From the NCBI RefSeq assembly GCF_050003625.1, contig NC_134398.1, forward strand, positions 61,093,641 to 61,157,640: a DNA stretch of 64,000 nt. The letters run 5' to 3'. This document shows positions 11,836 through 22,433 of this stretch, piece after piece. The notes under the pieces were generated by a model that saw only the letters and a program-made list of their open reading frames with translations, ran no database searches and was not told the origin of the DNA. How positions within the stretch are numbered: the first letter of the stretch is position 1; each line of letters opens with the position of its first letter. This DNA is from Haematobia irritans. Lineage: Eukaryota; Arthropoda; Insecta; Diptera; Muscidae. Both the position numbers and the translations under genes were made by a program.

Positions 11836-12528
11836 TTATACCCTCCACCATAGGATGGGGGTATATTAACTTTGTCATTCCATTTGTAACACATCGAAAT
11901 ATTGCTCTAAGACCTCATAAAGAATATATATTCTGGGCGTGGTGAAATTCTGAGTCGATCTGAGCATATCTGTCCGTCCGTCCGTCTGTTCAAAACACGC
12001 TAACTTCCGAACGAAACAAGCTATCGACTTGAAACTTGTCACAAGTAGTTGCTATTGATGTAGGTCGGATGGTATTGCAAATGGGCCATATCGGTCCACT
12101 TTTACGTATAGCTCCCATATAAACGGACCCCCAAATTTGGCTTGCCGATCTTCTAAGAGAAGCAAATTTCATCCGATCCGGCTGAAATTTTGTACATGGT
12201 GTTAGTATATGGTCTCTAACAACGTAGTGGATTCTCCGATCCGGCTGAAATTTGGTACATGGTGTAAGTATATGGTCTCTAATAACAATGTAAAAATTGG
12301 TCCACATCGGGCCATAATTATATATAGCCCCCATATAAACCGATCCCCAGATTTGGCTTGCCGAGCCTCTAAGAGAAGCAAATTTCATCCGATCCTACTG
12401 AAATTTGGTACATGGTGTCAGCATATGATCTCTAACAACCATGCAAAAATTGGTCCACATCGGTCCATAATTATATATAGCCCCCATATAAACCGATCCC
12501 CAGATTTGACCTCCGGAGCCTCGTGGGC
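11836..12528 (-). mobile_element. Family A element, copy 2 (truncated)
   Basis: It enters with TATACCCTCCACCATAGGAT, then the short core, CCGTCCGTCCGTC and about three tandem 153-bp units, and stops abruptly at about 12528 within a unit. The 29-bp satellite zone and the palindromic 5' end are absent. Both strands are open across the units. Confidence 0.8.
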
Positions 12529-12790
12529 CTTCAGGCTTAAGTGCAGTCTCAAAGTTAGACACACTATCGCCATCGATTTCCATCTGGGCTGTTATGTTAT
12601 ACAAGAAATTCTTGTGTATTTTGCGTAAATATTCCCACCGTAACACATTGTGATGGTAACTTTGAAAAAGAGTTAATTGTAGTGTTTGTAACTGTTTTTG
12701 TTGTTCTTGGTTTTGTTTATGAGATGGGTTAGTCTTGTGCGTAAAAGACTTAAGCGATAGCGACAAAGGCTCCTTAAGTTACTCATTTGT
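12529..12790 (-). CDS. Possible host first exon (5' UTR plus short N-terminus), partial
   Basis: On the minus strand, an A-rich leader with CAA runs (about 12766-12600) is followed by an ATG at 12593-12591. That ATG opens MEIDGDSVSNFETALKPEG, acidic and unlike the surrounding repeats. Coding similarity to the A element begins straight after, at about 12528, so the original 3' side of the exon is lost or the A copy inserted into it. Upstream, at 12824-12870, lies a GAGA/CA dinucleotide tract of the kind often found near fly promoters. I do not recognise the protein. No convincing GT donor is seen before the repeat. This may equally be a chance open stretch; the frame also continues upstream of the ATG without a stop to 12766. 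Confidence 0.3.
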
Positions 12791-12823
12791 TATCGTTGTA
12801 GTGGTTGTTTATTAAAATGAATG

Positions 12824-12870
<47 letters not shown>
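12824..12870. repeat. (TC)n/(AC)n compound microsatellite
   Basis: TC repeats at 12824-12850 are followed at once by AC repeats at 12851-12870. On the minus strand this is a GAGA tract upstream of the possible first exon. Confidence 0.95.
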
Positions 12871-12872
12871 AT

Positions 12873-13311
12873 GGGGAAAATGAATGCGAAGAATGTACAC
12901 GTAGCCACCTCCATTGTTTCGTAAAGTGTAAAGTGAATATGTTTTTCCTACAATGAAGTGTTTTACTTAGATAAAATAATGCACGTATATAAAAATAACT
13001 TTGCATCTTATATCTCTTAGTTATGTGTAACAGTAGCGCAAATGGGAAAGAATGGTATAGTGCTATTACAATACAATGTATCTTCACTAACTAGAGAACT
13101 TCTTTGATATGTATGTAGTTTTATGAAGGGATTTAGTTTTAAGTTAACTAATTTTGCCGACAATAACATGTACATCATGAAAAATGACTACTGCATCAGA
13201 TGTCATGATGTCCAATGCCTATTGGATATTAAATATGCATATTGGGTATTAATTAATTGCGGGAGTTAAAATTTATGTTGCAGAGTTTTTACTTTACGTC
13301 AATATTTTTTC
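12873..13311. other. Unique DNA, no gene seen
   Basis: No feature identified between the microsatellite and the retrotransposon fragment. Confidence 0.4.
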
Positions 13312-13377
13312 AGTATAAAAAGTGGGTTAGGATTATCAAAATCAAGTTGACCTCAGTACAACGGAATATTATTTAAT

Positions 13378-14533
13378 GTGGAGAACCGTATCATTTTTTC
13401 TAAAAACCATGACGCTATAATGAAAGGACAAATGGAACATGATGCCAATATTATTTTACAATTTTGCAGGATTAATAAACTTGTAATTAACCCGAACAAG
13501 ACAAAATTAATGCTTTTTCGACCTCGATGTCCGCCAGTTGAGGAAACATTTAATATAACGATTGGAGGTGTACGGATCTCTGAGAATCAATCTATGAAAT
13601 ATCTTGGTATTAATTTACAAAACAACTTATCGTGGAATATGCATATGGAAGAGTTGAAGAAAAAAGTGTCACCTGCTATTGGCATGCTACATAAATTTCA
13701 TAATGTTTTTAATGTAAAGACAAAACTTTTACTCTATAATTCGTTGATTCGAAGTCATTTAGGTTAGGTTAAGTGGCAGCCCGATGTATCAGGTTCACTT
13801 AGACTATTCAGTCCATTGTGATACCACATTGGTGCTCTTCTCTTTTATCATTGAGCGCTGCCCCATTCCATGTTAAGCTCAATGACAAGGGACCTCCTTT
13901 TTATAGCTGAGTCCGAACGGCGTTCCACATTGCAGTGAAACCACTTAGAGAAGCTTTGAAACCCTCAGAAATGTCACCAGCATTACTGAGGTGGGATAAA
14001 CCACCGCTGAAAAACTTTTTGGTGTTCGGTCGAAGCAGGAATCGAACTCATGACCTTGTGTATGCAAGGCGGGCATGCTAACCATTGCACCACGGTGGCT
14101 CCCATCATTCGAAGTCATTTAAATTACTTGGCAATTATATATGCCCACACAGAATAGGGCACTCATAATTGGTTTTAGTTTACCGATATTATACCCTACT
14201 TCGGAGTTATACAGCAATATTGGTAAAACAATTTTACCTGTGTATGGCGTATACAAATTTCAATTATTGGCATATATGTTCAAATATATTAATAATATCG
14301 GGCTGGGATCAATACAATTTCTCATAAATCAAACTGCGTTCAATACAAGAAATAATGCAAATTTAAAAGTAAAAAGATGTCGTCTGGAAGTGGCTAAACA
14401 AGGAATCGAGCATAGTGGATGTGTAGCATTTAACCGAATTCCCAATAATTTGAAGAATATATCAATAATTTCTACATTTAAAAGAGAAATAAAATCATTT
14501 TTATTACGTGATGTTGAAATGCTTTTGATGTAG
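13378..14533 (+). pseudogene. Reverse transcriptase C-terminal region (non-LTR), disrupted
   Basis: Part one (13378-13760) contains NKLVINPNKTKLMLF, then MKYLGINLQNNLSW, the pattern of the region after the YADD box leading into the thumb of non-LTR reverse transcriptases. Part two (after the SINE, 14121-14533) contains TQNRALIIGF, ILPVYGVYKFQLLAYMFKYI, NTRNN, RCRLEVAKQGIEHSG and STFKREIKSFLL, the familiar C-terminal tail of these ORFs. The catalytic YADD box and everything upstream are missing. Besides the SINE there is a frame change near 14139, consistent with a deletion between the IIYA and QNRAL segments. No start codon of its own is expected. Confidence 0.85.
13761..14106 (-). mobile_element. 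tRNA-derived SINE with 14-bp target duplication
   Basis: The minus-strand head at 14106-14035 reads as a tRNA-like sequence, with an A box in GTGGTGCAATGGTTAGCAT and a B box in GAGTTCGATTCC. The 3' end (13761 side) is a tail of CTTAACCTAACCT. ATTCGAAGTCATTT flanks the element at 13747-13760 and 14107-14120, which proves insertion by target-primed retrotransposition into the LINE-like ORF. Length is 346 bp. Decayed relatives lie at 23668 and 25112. Confidence 0.9.
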
Positions 14534-14739
14534 TTTTTATGTAAACTAAATTATTTTGAAATTGCACCAATTTTTAATTTTTAATTGTAAATGAATTTAT
14601 TATATAAAAAGTAAATATTCATAACACGTCTATAAGTGCTGATAAGGTTAGCTCCTATAAAGCCATTAGAGTTCTGGAGCAACATAGAATTTATGAATTG
14701 TAATAAATTGAAGTAAATAAACAAATAAACAAAAAAAGG

Positions 14740-15464
14740 CAATTGTTCGTTGGATGAAAGTAAACGTTGTGAAGATCATTACTACATTTAATTTTTTCAT
14801 TTTTTCAAAACTATCAGTTGAATAATCCATTTACGGTATTTTTCTTTTTTTTTCAGGTAAGATATCTTTTGTTAGAAAAGTACAACACTGGTGAGTTAAT
14901 ATTTAGGCATGTAAAAACGCAGCTATATTTTGCGATACATATTTTGTTTTTATTTGTTTGTAAAACGGTAAATAAAAAAAAACAATATAGACGGGAAAAC
15001 CATTTACTGTTTATATAAAATTTGAGTCTTGTTATAATTTACTCTTCCAAACAGATCTAAATAATATTTTAACAGTTACTGATAAAATCGCGACATGTTA
15101 ATGAAAATTTCATAATTCTTGGTTTAGTAAGGAAGGGCAAATTTAAGATGACTCTCCTATTTTTTTTTTTTTTTGCTTATAAGTACTCTTCCCAAAGCTG
15201 TGAAGTCAGAGCTTAAGATTTTGGTGGAGTCGTAGTCGTAAAAATTTTGCTCGACTCCGGCTAAACCAAAATTTTAAAACACTTCATAGTTTTGTAACTA
15301 AACAAATATGTACGCAAATTAGATTCCATTGAGTTCTACAACCGATCAATAAACGGTATGCCTGCAACATTGGTTTCTATTTAATTTTTTTTTTTCAATT
15401 TTATTTTAACACGATACGTATGTCTGTAGAATTAGAGCTCTAGGATAGGTCACACGGGACAATC
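14740..15464. other. Unique DNA, intronic-looking
   Basis: No gene identified. It contains the possible recursive splice site listed separately and long T runs at about 15162-15176 and 15387-15396. Confidence 0.4.
14834..14896 (+). promoter_or_regulatory. Candidate recursive splice site (ratchet point)
   Basis: A pyrimidine run TTTTTCTTTTTTTTTCAG ends at 14856 and is followed immediately by GTAAGA. That is the fused acceptor/donor arrangement known from long fly introns. Another donor-like GTGAGT occurs at 14891, 34 bases later, which would define a recursive-splice exon. It is only meaningful if a plus-strand host gene spans the window, which is unproven. Confidence 0.35.
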
Positions 15465-16060
15465 TTTATACCACTACTGTGGTACAGGGTATAATAAGAT
15501 TGTGCATTTTTATGTAGCGCAAAGAAGGGACAGATTCGATTTACTGATGTCCGTCTGTCTGTTCATGTGTATTTGTGTGCAAAGTGCAGCTCGTAGTGTA
15601 AGTCCGATCATCCTCAAATTTGGCCTAGGGTCTTTCTTTGGCTCAATTGATTGATTTTGGAAAAAAAAAATCGTTTCAGATTTGGATATTAAATTTTGGA
15701 CACAAATTTTAGAAATTTCCGTTCCTCCGTTAAAGTCGTACGTCTTCGAACAAAGTAAAATTTTCCTTAAAGCAAAGAAAAACATTTTTTTATTTAAAGA
15801 AATCGTCCTTAAATTAAGTGAAATATTGAATCTTAAGATTTAAGATAAAAACGGTTCAAATATAAGCTAAGACTTATATTAACGATTTTGGATTTTTGTA
15901 TCGGAGTATCTGTTAAAATTGTACAAAAAATTCTGTGCCAGATTTCCACACATAAGGCACCATCATGTGTAAATATCGCCCGATTTGACCAAATATTATA
16001 CCAAAAACTCAAAATTGACCCCTATCATAAAGTCGCCATTGCTAAGTAGCCTCAAAGTTT
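15465..16060 (-). mobile_element. Family C element (degenerate, interrupted)
   Basis: Begins TTTATACCACTACTGTGGTA, then GGGTATAATAAG and a GTCY tract, and fits family C to about 15688. After a block of other sequence (about 15690-15900) it resumes near 15960 with AAATATCGCCCGATTTGACC. It is a decayed copy with an insertion. Confidence 0.6.
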
Positions 16061-17205
16061 GTTTTAAATATTGCCCATATTTGTACTAACATTGTGTTTC
16101 GTGTCAGGGCGGTAATCCATTTAAATTTAAAGAATTGAAGCCGAATTATTTATTTATATTTGTTAAATACATATGTTGAAAAATTTTGATATGTGTTCAT
16201 ATTGTGATGGAGCCTATATAGAGGCTTACTTCATAATTTAATTTATTGATATAGGAGCCAATCGGTATCAAATGCGAAATGTAGAGTTCTTTTGTACATA
16301 TAAATAAATAAGTTATTTTGTACACACTCAAAAAAACAAAAAAAAATTACTTGGATCCAAAGATTTCGAACTTCCCATAAGGATTTTGGTATTGATTTCG
16401 AGACAAATGTGCGGCTTCTTTAAAATAAAGATTTTTTTATCGATCTATCTGGCTTTTAATCTAGGATCTATAAAATTAAAAATAGGATACAGATCTCATT
16501 TATTGAATTTTCATTCTATTTTTCCTGTATATTAATAAAGCTATTCACGTACAAATAAATGCCAGCATAAAAATCCAAATTATGATGGATACTTCGAAGT
16601 ACAAAATATTTTCTTAATTCCAAAAAACTTTAAACCAAAGACGCTAAATCCTCAAAATAAGTCTTAGGCTATATTTTAAGCGTTTTTATCTTAAGTCTAA
16701 AGATTCAATATTTCAGTTAATTTAAGTCTTTCTTTAAGTCAAAAATGTGTTTCTTTACTTTAAGGAAAATTTGCCTTAGTTTAAAGACATGCAACTTTAA
16801 CGAAGGTACGCAAATTTTCAAAACGTGTGTCCTAAATTTAATGAAAAAATTTTGAAGCAAAGATTATAAACTTTTTTTTAATTAAAATTTCATTATTTTG
16901 AATAAATTTGTCCTTAATGGTGTGTAAATTGCGCAACCTAAAATTGAGGTTGCGTAATCTTTAATATCACGTAAATATATTTTTTAGTGCGTATAAACAA
17001 ATGACAGTTTAAAAATCCAAATTATAACGGATACTTCAAAGTCAAAAATGTTTTCTTAATTTCAATGAAAACTTTAAAACAAAGATGCTTAATCCTTATA
17101 ATAAGTCTGAAGTGTTTTTATCTTAAATTTAAAGATTCAATATTTCAATTAATTTAAATCAAAAATGTATTTCTTTACTTTAAGGAAAATTTGCTTTGGC
17201 ATTAT
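15690..17205. repeat. Three related AT-rich copies (family K-like)
   Basis: Segments at about 15690-15900 (one orientation), 16590-16850 and 17030-17200 (the other) share TTTACTTTAAGGAAAATTTG, AAAGATTCAATATTTCA and AATAAGTCTTAGG-like strings. They appear to be MITE copies and fragments. The exact ends are unclear and no coding sequence is present. Confidence 0.5.
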
Positions 17206-17292
17206 TTACCGACCAAATTGCTTAGCAACCAAATAAAATTGGGATTTTCTCCTGCTCTTACCAGTAAAATAAAACATTTCCATTTTTGGTGT

Positions 17293-18417
17293 ATTTTTAT
17301 ACCCACCACCATAGAATGATGACGGGGGTATAATAAGTTTGTCATTCCGTTTGTAACACACCGAAATATCGATTTCCGACTATATATTCTAGTCATCAGG
17401 GAGAAATTCTAAGACGATATAACCATGTCCGTCTCTCCGTCTGTTGTTATCATGCTACAGTATTCAATAATAAAGCAATCGAGCTGAAATTTTGCACAAA
17501 CTCGTCTTTTGTCTGCAGGCAGGTCAAGTTCGAAGATGGGCGATATCGGTCCAGGTTTTGATATAGTCCCCATATAAACCGACCTCCAGAGATGGGCTCT
17601 TGGGCTTATAGAAATCGTAGTTTTTATCCAATTTGCTTGAAATTGGAAATCTGGAAGTATTTTATGACCATAAAGAGGTGTGCCAAAAATGGTGATTATC
17701 GGTCCTTGTTTTGCTATAGCCCCCATATAGACCGATCTCCCGATTTTATTTCATGGGCTTAGAGAAACCGTAGTTTTTATCCAATTTGCCTGAAATTGGA
17801 AATCTAGAGGTATTTTAGGACCATAAAAAGGTGTGCTGAACATGGTGAGTATCGGTCCATGTTTTGGTATAGCCCCCATATAGACGGGTCTCCCGATTTT
17901 ACTTCTTGGGCTTATAGACACAGTAGTTTTTATCCAATGTGCCTGAAATTGGAGGTATTCTCGGACGATAAAGAGGTGTGCCAAAAATTGTGAGTATCGG
18001 CCCATGTTTTGGTATAGCCACCATATAAACCGACCTCCCGATTTTGGGTCTTGGGCTTATATAAACCGTAGTTTTTATCCAATTTGCCTGAAATTGGAAA
18101 TCTAGAGGTATTTGAAGACCATAAAGAGGTGTGCCGAAAATGGTGATGGACCGGTCCATGTTTTCTTGTACACTTAACATACAAGAGATGTTAATGATTC
18201 CTCTAAAACTCAAACAAAAATGGTTCTTATAAATCCAGAATCTGATATAGTCTTCATAGGTAAAATCTTTAAATTTATCTTCGAGAAGTGCACTGGTTGA
18301 ACTGCTCTGCTTGATCTGTCCTCAAAGTCCCTTGAAATTTCAAAGGAAACCATAATATTTGATTCATGGTGGTGGGTATTTAAGATTCGGCCCGGCCGAA
18401 CTAGTTATATACTTGTG
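17293..18417 (-). mobile_element. Family E element, copy 1
   Basis: Starts TATACCCACCACCATAGAAT, ends GATTCATGGTGGTGGGTATT plus a CGGCCCGGCCGAA palindrome and TATATACTTGT. The ends are therefore inverted like those of family A but with a CACCACC motif. Inside are a short GTCY tract and tandem units whose GCCCCCATAT-type landmarks fall at 17566, 17719 and 17872, exactly 153 bp apart, then 18017 after a small deletion. The units stay open in phase on the minus strand. Confidence 0.75.
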
Positions 18418-18703
18418 TTCCTTTTTTTGCCTTAATTTCATTAGGCAAAAATACTTATATTTCCAAAAATATTTATATTGCAAATTTGTTTCGGAGACCA
18501 ATTGCAGTGCTGACCTTTATACAGTGACTCACACGTCTAATCGGACGCTACCAACGTTTGGTTTAATTTTATCAAATCTCTGTGAAAAAATATAGATTTG
18601 TGGGTACTCCAAAATAGGGGAAATTTTGTTTATTATTCCATTATAAAGCAAAAGGGCGCAAAAGGGATACTCATAATATATAAATTGAAAAAATGTAACA
18701 AAA

Positions 18704-19169
18704 CCCTACGGGAAATGGATCAACCCCTGAACCGGTACAGGGTTAGTCCCTGGTGTGTATGGACCAGTCACAGTTCTAGTCTAAGCGTATGGTATGTACC
18801 GGTTACTTTAACATGGGTTTTTCATTGGCTGGGAAAATTAACACTTTAGGACACGACTTGGACTCATCCCAAAGGACATGTCCTGGAACAACTTAGTACG
18901 ACTACCTCATAGGCAACTGCTCATGAAACAGTCTGGGACAATCTTTTAGGACCATGTTTCCATCTGTATTGCACCAGAAAGGAGTATGTTGAACTATAAA
19001 TAATTCTGATATTTGTATTGTTGTAAAAGTGTGGATTCAAAAAGATTTTAATATTAAGTATAAAAAATTCATAAATTATATGACAATTAAAAATGTTGAT
19101 AAACTGGAGCACTAGTACCTGTCCTGTAATGGGTCCATTAGTGGCAATTTGCACTAATTTCCCGTAGGG
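18704..19169 (+). mobile_element. Family N MITE, copy 1
   Basis: A 466-bp element has 13-bp perfect inverted ends CCCTACGGGAAAT and ATTTCCCGTAGGG. A diverged relative lies at about 28700-28975. It contains no coding region. The target duplication is unclear. It sits inside the Tc1-like remnant. Confidence 0.75.
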
Positions 19170-19244
19170 AACATATAAAATTCATTCCACACATCTAAGC
19201 GGATTATTCAAAAAGCGTATTGTTATTAATATTTTGTCGCATAA

Positions 19245-19425
19245 TACTTAGCATATATTACAGCTTCTAACCTCTTTGGTATTGAAGACACAAGATTTTT
19301 GCAAATTTGAGGATTCATATTGATTCATGCTTCCTGGACATTGGAATGCCTCATTTGGTAAATGTTTCGTTCAATTGCGTGCCAAACGTGCTCGATAATG
19401 TTGAGATTGTGCATAATAATAATTA
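19245..19425 (-). pseudogene. Tc1-like transposase, C-terminal fragment
   Basis: The minus strand encodes HNLNIIEHVWHAIERNIYQM, the segment around the last catalytic acidic residue of Tc1-type transposases. Further on come PQICKNLVSSIPKRLEAVI and YATKY, the usual C-terminal end. At least one stop and a frame change interrupt it. The N-terminal two-thirds of the enzyme, including the first two catalytic aspartates, were not found between here and the right terminal repeat. Confidence 0.8.
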
Positions 19426-19437
19426 TCTCTATTTTTC

Positions 19438-19915
19438 ACATACACAGAAAAAAAAGTGTCTTGTAAATTTAAGGACCATTTTGACTTCCACATAGTTCAA
19501 CAAATTTACTGTAATATAGTTCATTTTTCGTAACCACAACGAAAATTAACTTAGCTAAAGGAAAACTTATAAAAATTCAGTAAATGTTTTTTAGTTCACT
19601 AACTACGAAATGGGAAGGATTTTTCCTTAAATAAATTTCCAACACAGTAGTTAATGCATCGTTGATTCTTTTATAAAAATACATGGGCAATATAAAAATC
19701 TTACTACGAAATGTAGACAATTTACTAAGAAAAAATTTTGTATGGAAAAAAATTTTTGTAGTAAAAATTAACTTAACGACATTACCGATTCGTATGATGG
19801 CTACCTACAAATTATTTCCCTTTTTATTATAAGTTGGAGTGTTTTTCCTCACATTGAAAATTGTAGATAAAGTAGAATAAAAAGTAGTTAATATAATCCT
19901 TGCCGGGTGTATATC
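19438..19915. mobile_element. J-like MITE
   Basis: Starts TACACAGAAAAAAAAGTGTC and ends GCCGGGTGTATA, with TAGTTCATTT/AGTTAAT-type internal strings shared with family J. It has no coding capacity and its boundaries are approximate. Confidence 0.5.
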
Positions 19916-20645
19916 ATTTTTTGTAGATTCCTCATAGATTTGGTATATATTTTACCTTAACTTATAGATAGAATTCAAACTAATCAATAAACGTGCTACT
20001 GGAAAATGTGAGTGCATCATGTGAGGGAGTTTTTAAGAGACATTTTGTGTATATCTCGTATGATTGTTTGTGTTTGTTATTGCGTCATTTATGCTGTTGT
20101 TGGTTGTTTTGATTCTAGAGACAATGGAATGTTCCTTGTGTGTTGTTGGTATCTTTTGTGGTGAGAGTTGTTTTCTTGCAATAGCGAGATCAGAAAGGGA
20201 TCGTGTGTGTGTGGAGTTGTTTTTCTTTACGGAGTTGTTTTTCTTTATGGCTATTTGTGTCTTTGAGTTTTATTGTTGCATTCAGTTATGTTGATGCATT
20301 TATGAAGTGCACACGTGGTTTTAATTTTGCAAAATTGTACGTGAGGTATTGGTGATTATTAATCAAAATACATTTATTTCGAAACATTTTATAAACTGAG
20401 AAGTGAATGATGTGATGTTAGAGTAATCAGAAACGCTTTTTATTGATAAAAACAAATAACAGATTAAGGAACTGTATATTTCTGTTAATAGTTTAAAATT
20501 AGTGCGGATTTTTAATTGATTTACATAAAAAATATACAACATGAGTGGTAATAGGATGATCTATATTTATTCTACATCTGGATCACAGGTTGGAGATGCA
20601 ACCATGTTTTTGAATCTATATTTTTTATGTTACAGCAATTCCTAC

Positions 20646-20866
20646 AGGTGAGTACTAAGTTCGAGTTTAGAGGCTAAAAATAAAAATAAATTACTAAGAA
20701 AAGTGTAAAACTGTACGTCTTCCGATACAAATTTAAATATAACTTGATGGAGAATAGCCCAAACCAAGTTTTTTATAAAGATTATTTTTTTATAATGGAT
20801 TATTAAAGAAAACGTATCATGAAAATTGCGATTTTAGCCTCTAAACTCGAACTTAATATACACCTT
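20646..20866. mobile_element. Foldback MITE with splice-donor-like terminus
   Basis: The left end reads AGGTGAGTACTAAGTTCGAG and the right end, reverse-complemented, AAGGTGTATATTAAGTTCGA, continuing into GTTTAGAGGCTAAAAT. The arms are about 33 bp and the whole element is about 220 bp. I believe this is a common calyptrate fly MITE. Its first bases, AG then GTGAGT, are a good splice-donor consensus. Confidence 0.75.
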
Positions 20867-20944
20867 AAATACTAAATGCTATACTGACAATTGGAAATTA
20901 TGTCTAATTTTTTTTTTCATTTTTTATTTCAAATATATCCTGAG

Positions 20945-21318
20945 AATAATTTCAAAAACGTCCCATTAGTCCATGGATATGATTTCAATAATGTACCAAC
21001 TGGATGGATTTTTCAATGTGGTAAGTTTTCTATAAACGGTATTTTGTCCGTTTTTAATAAAACTAAAATTTAAATTTATTAAAAATTATTATTTTCACTT
21101 GCAGGTAAACAGGTCTTGTAATGGTATTTTTGTTTTTTGAATATTCTTACTGTTTAATGCTAATTAAGCTGATATCCTTATTGGCTCTAGGAAACACTCT
21201 TGAAAACCGTAAGTTAAAAATCAATATGAACGATAGAATTTGATAATATTTTTCTTATATTTTGTATAACTTTGCAATTTCAGATGCTTATAAGACAAAT
21301 CCGCCCAACAAAAGTTAG
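20945..21318 (+). CDS. Candidate small spliced gene, 3' exons (unrecognised product)
   Basis: Three possible exons, 20945-21020, 21191-21208 (18 nt) and 21284-21318, join in frame. Exon one encodes NNFKNVPLVHGYDFNNVPTG then WIFQCG and ends at a GTAAGT donor (phase 1). The second lies between TAG and GTAAGT and the third follows TTGCAATTTCAG. The joined end reads NTLENHAYKTNPPNKS then stop. AATAAA signals follow at about 21473 and 21543. A possible 5' exon begins with ATG at 20541 (16 codons to a CAG at 20588), and a 12-nt piece at 20636-20647 is also in phase 0. With all five pieces the total is exactly 63 codons, but the 5' part is weak because the donor at 20648 belongs to a MITE. I do not know the protein. 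It lies within the Tc1-like inverted ends, either captured or simply flanked. Chance exon chaining is the main alternative. Confidence 0.35.
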
Positions 21319-21699
21319 CCAAAATCGATGAAATTGGACAATTCAATATATCTTTCATCTGGATAGAAAACATGGAAATTTAAATTAATTAAAGTTTAGT
21401 CCTAATAACATAGAATATTACTCTTTTGAAGAAGCAATTACTAACTACCGATAAGTAACTGCATCCAACGTACTAATAAAAATATTTCCTTTATTGTATA
21501 TCATAAGCCATAGTTTTGTGTAATATAATAATAATTTTTTGAAATAAAATACTGGTGGTTATAGAAAATTGACTTGTTTTGTACGAAAAATTTCTTAGTT
21601 GTATACAGGCTTGTTGTACCTTTGATTCCTCAATTTCTCTACTTTTTTGAAAATTATACCGACAAACAGTTTATTTCAAACCAATTTCTTAATACAGGT

Positions 21700-21940
21700 T
21701 TCCCAAAAAATCGTTAATTTGTCCGTATAGCAGGAATATTTTGAATGAGTTTAACTATATTCTTCCCACAGCGTAGTAATAATGAACTAAAATACGATGC
21801 AATACATGAACTAATTTATAAGAAAATCATGAACTTATCTAGATGAAAAAAATCTTTGGCGCCAAATCATGGTCATTCTTACTATGGGCTAGTTCATTTT
21901 TCATAAAAAATAGTAAACTTTTTTTTCGGTGTATGTATCA
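21700..21940. mobile_element. J-like MITE fragment
   Basis: Contains GGCGCCAAATCATGGTCATT and ends TTTTTTTCGGTGTATG. It shares strings with 23380-23660 (CATGATTTGGCACCAATGAC) and family J, and is non-coding. Confidence 0.45.
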
Positions 21941-22101
21941 TAAATTTTAATATGAAGTTGACGTGTGAGTCACTGTATATTCATTGGCAATGCTGAAGAA
22001 TATTGCAAATGCAAATATGAAATACCATATTTATTTGAGTATATGTGTTAGTATCTAATACAAATATTGCTTCTTAAAACAAAAAGGAAAACGCCTTACT
22101 C

Positions 22102-22433
22102 CTAATTCTCTGAACAGACAGCTTTACAAGCACGCTCTCCAATATTTTTTGTATCCGTCAAAAGTGATAATGCATGTAATATGGGAACGATTTCAGCATT
22201 CCACATACATATTGTGGTCCAATGTTTTTTTGTAAACTGAATGTACTCCTCTACAAGTGTTAAATTTTGTTTTTCATGTACAGTTCGAGTGAAAACTTGC
22301 ATTTGTGTCACTTATTGTGGGATTTTCCAATTTGTGGGATGGGTGTTGGCACACATTTTGCAACACCATTGCACCGTTATGTTTGAGCTTATTGAGCCCA
22401 TATCCGTCGCACGATTGGTGCTCTCTTCCTGAT
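22102..22433 (-). CDS. Hypothetical minus-strand ORF with one in-frame stop
   Basis: From an ATG at 22433 the minus strand reads MHQEESTNRATDMGSISSNI, then a cysteine cluster WCCKMCANTHP. An in-frame TAA follows near 22311, then VTQMQVFTRTVHEKQNLTLV to a final ERACKAVCSEN and stop at 22102. The composition looks more protein-like than most open stretches here, with seven cysteines in total, but I recognise no family. It could be a decayed gene fragment, a two-exon gene with an intron at the stop, or chance. Confidence 0.25.

Larger units (their letters stand above)
13312..14737 (+). mobile_element. 5'-truncated non-LTR retrotransposon, split by a SINE
   Basis: The fragment covers the 3' part of a reverse-transcriptase ORF, a short 3' UTR (14534-14700) and a tail of AAATAAACAAATAAACAAA. 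This is typical of Jockey/CR1-type LINE-like elements truncated at the 5' side. The 5' boundary is approximate. A SINE occupies 13761-14106. Frame changes show that it is dead. Confidence 0.8.
18522..21975 (-). mobile_element. Tc1-like element remnant with perfect 16-bp ends
   Basis: CAGTGACTCACACGTC at 18522-18537 and its exact reverse complement at 21960-21975 are each flanked by TA, the Tc1-type target duplication. A minus-strand transposase remnant lies near the left end, as expected for the 3' side. The 3.45-kb span is more than twice the usual Tc1 size. Several MITEs and a 1.7-kb stretch unlike transposon sequence account for the excess. Confidence 0.65.
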
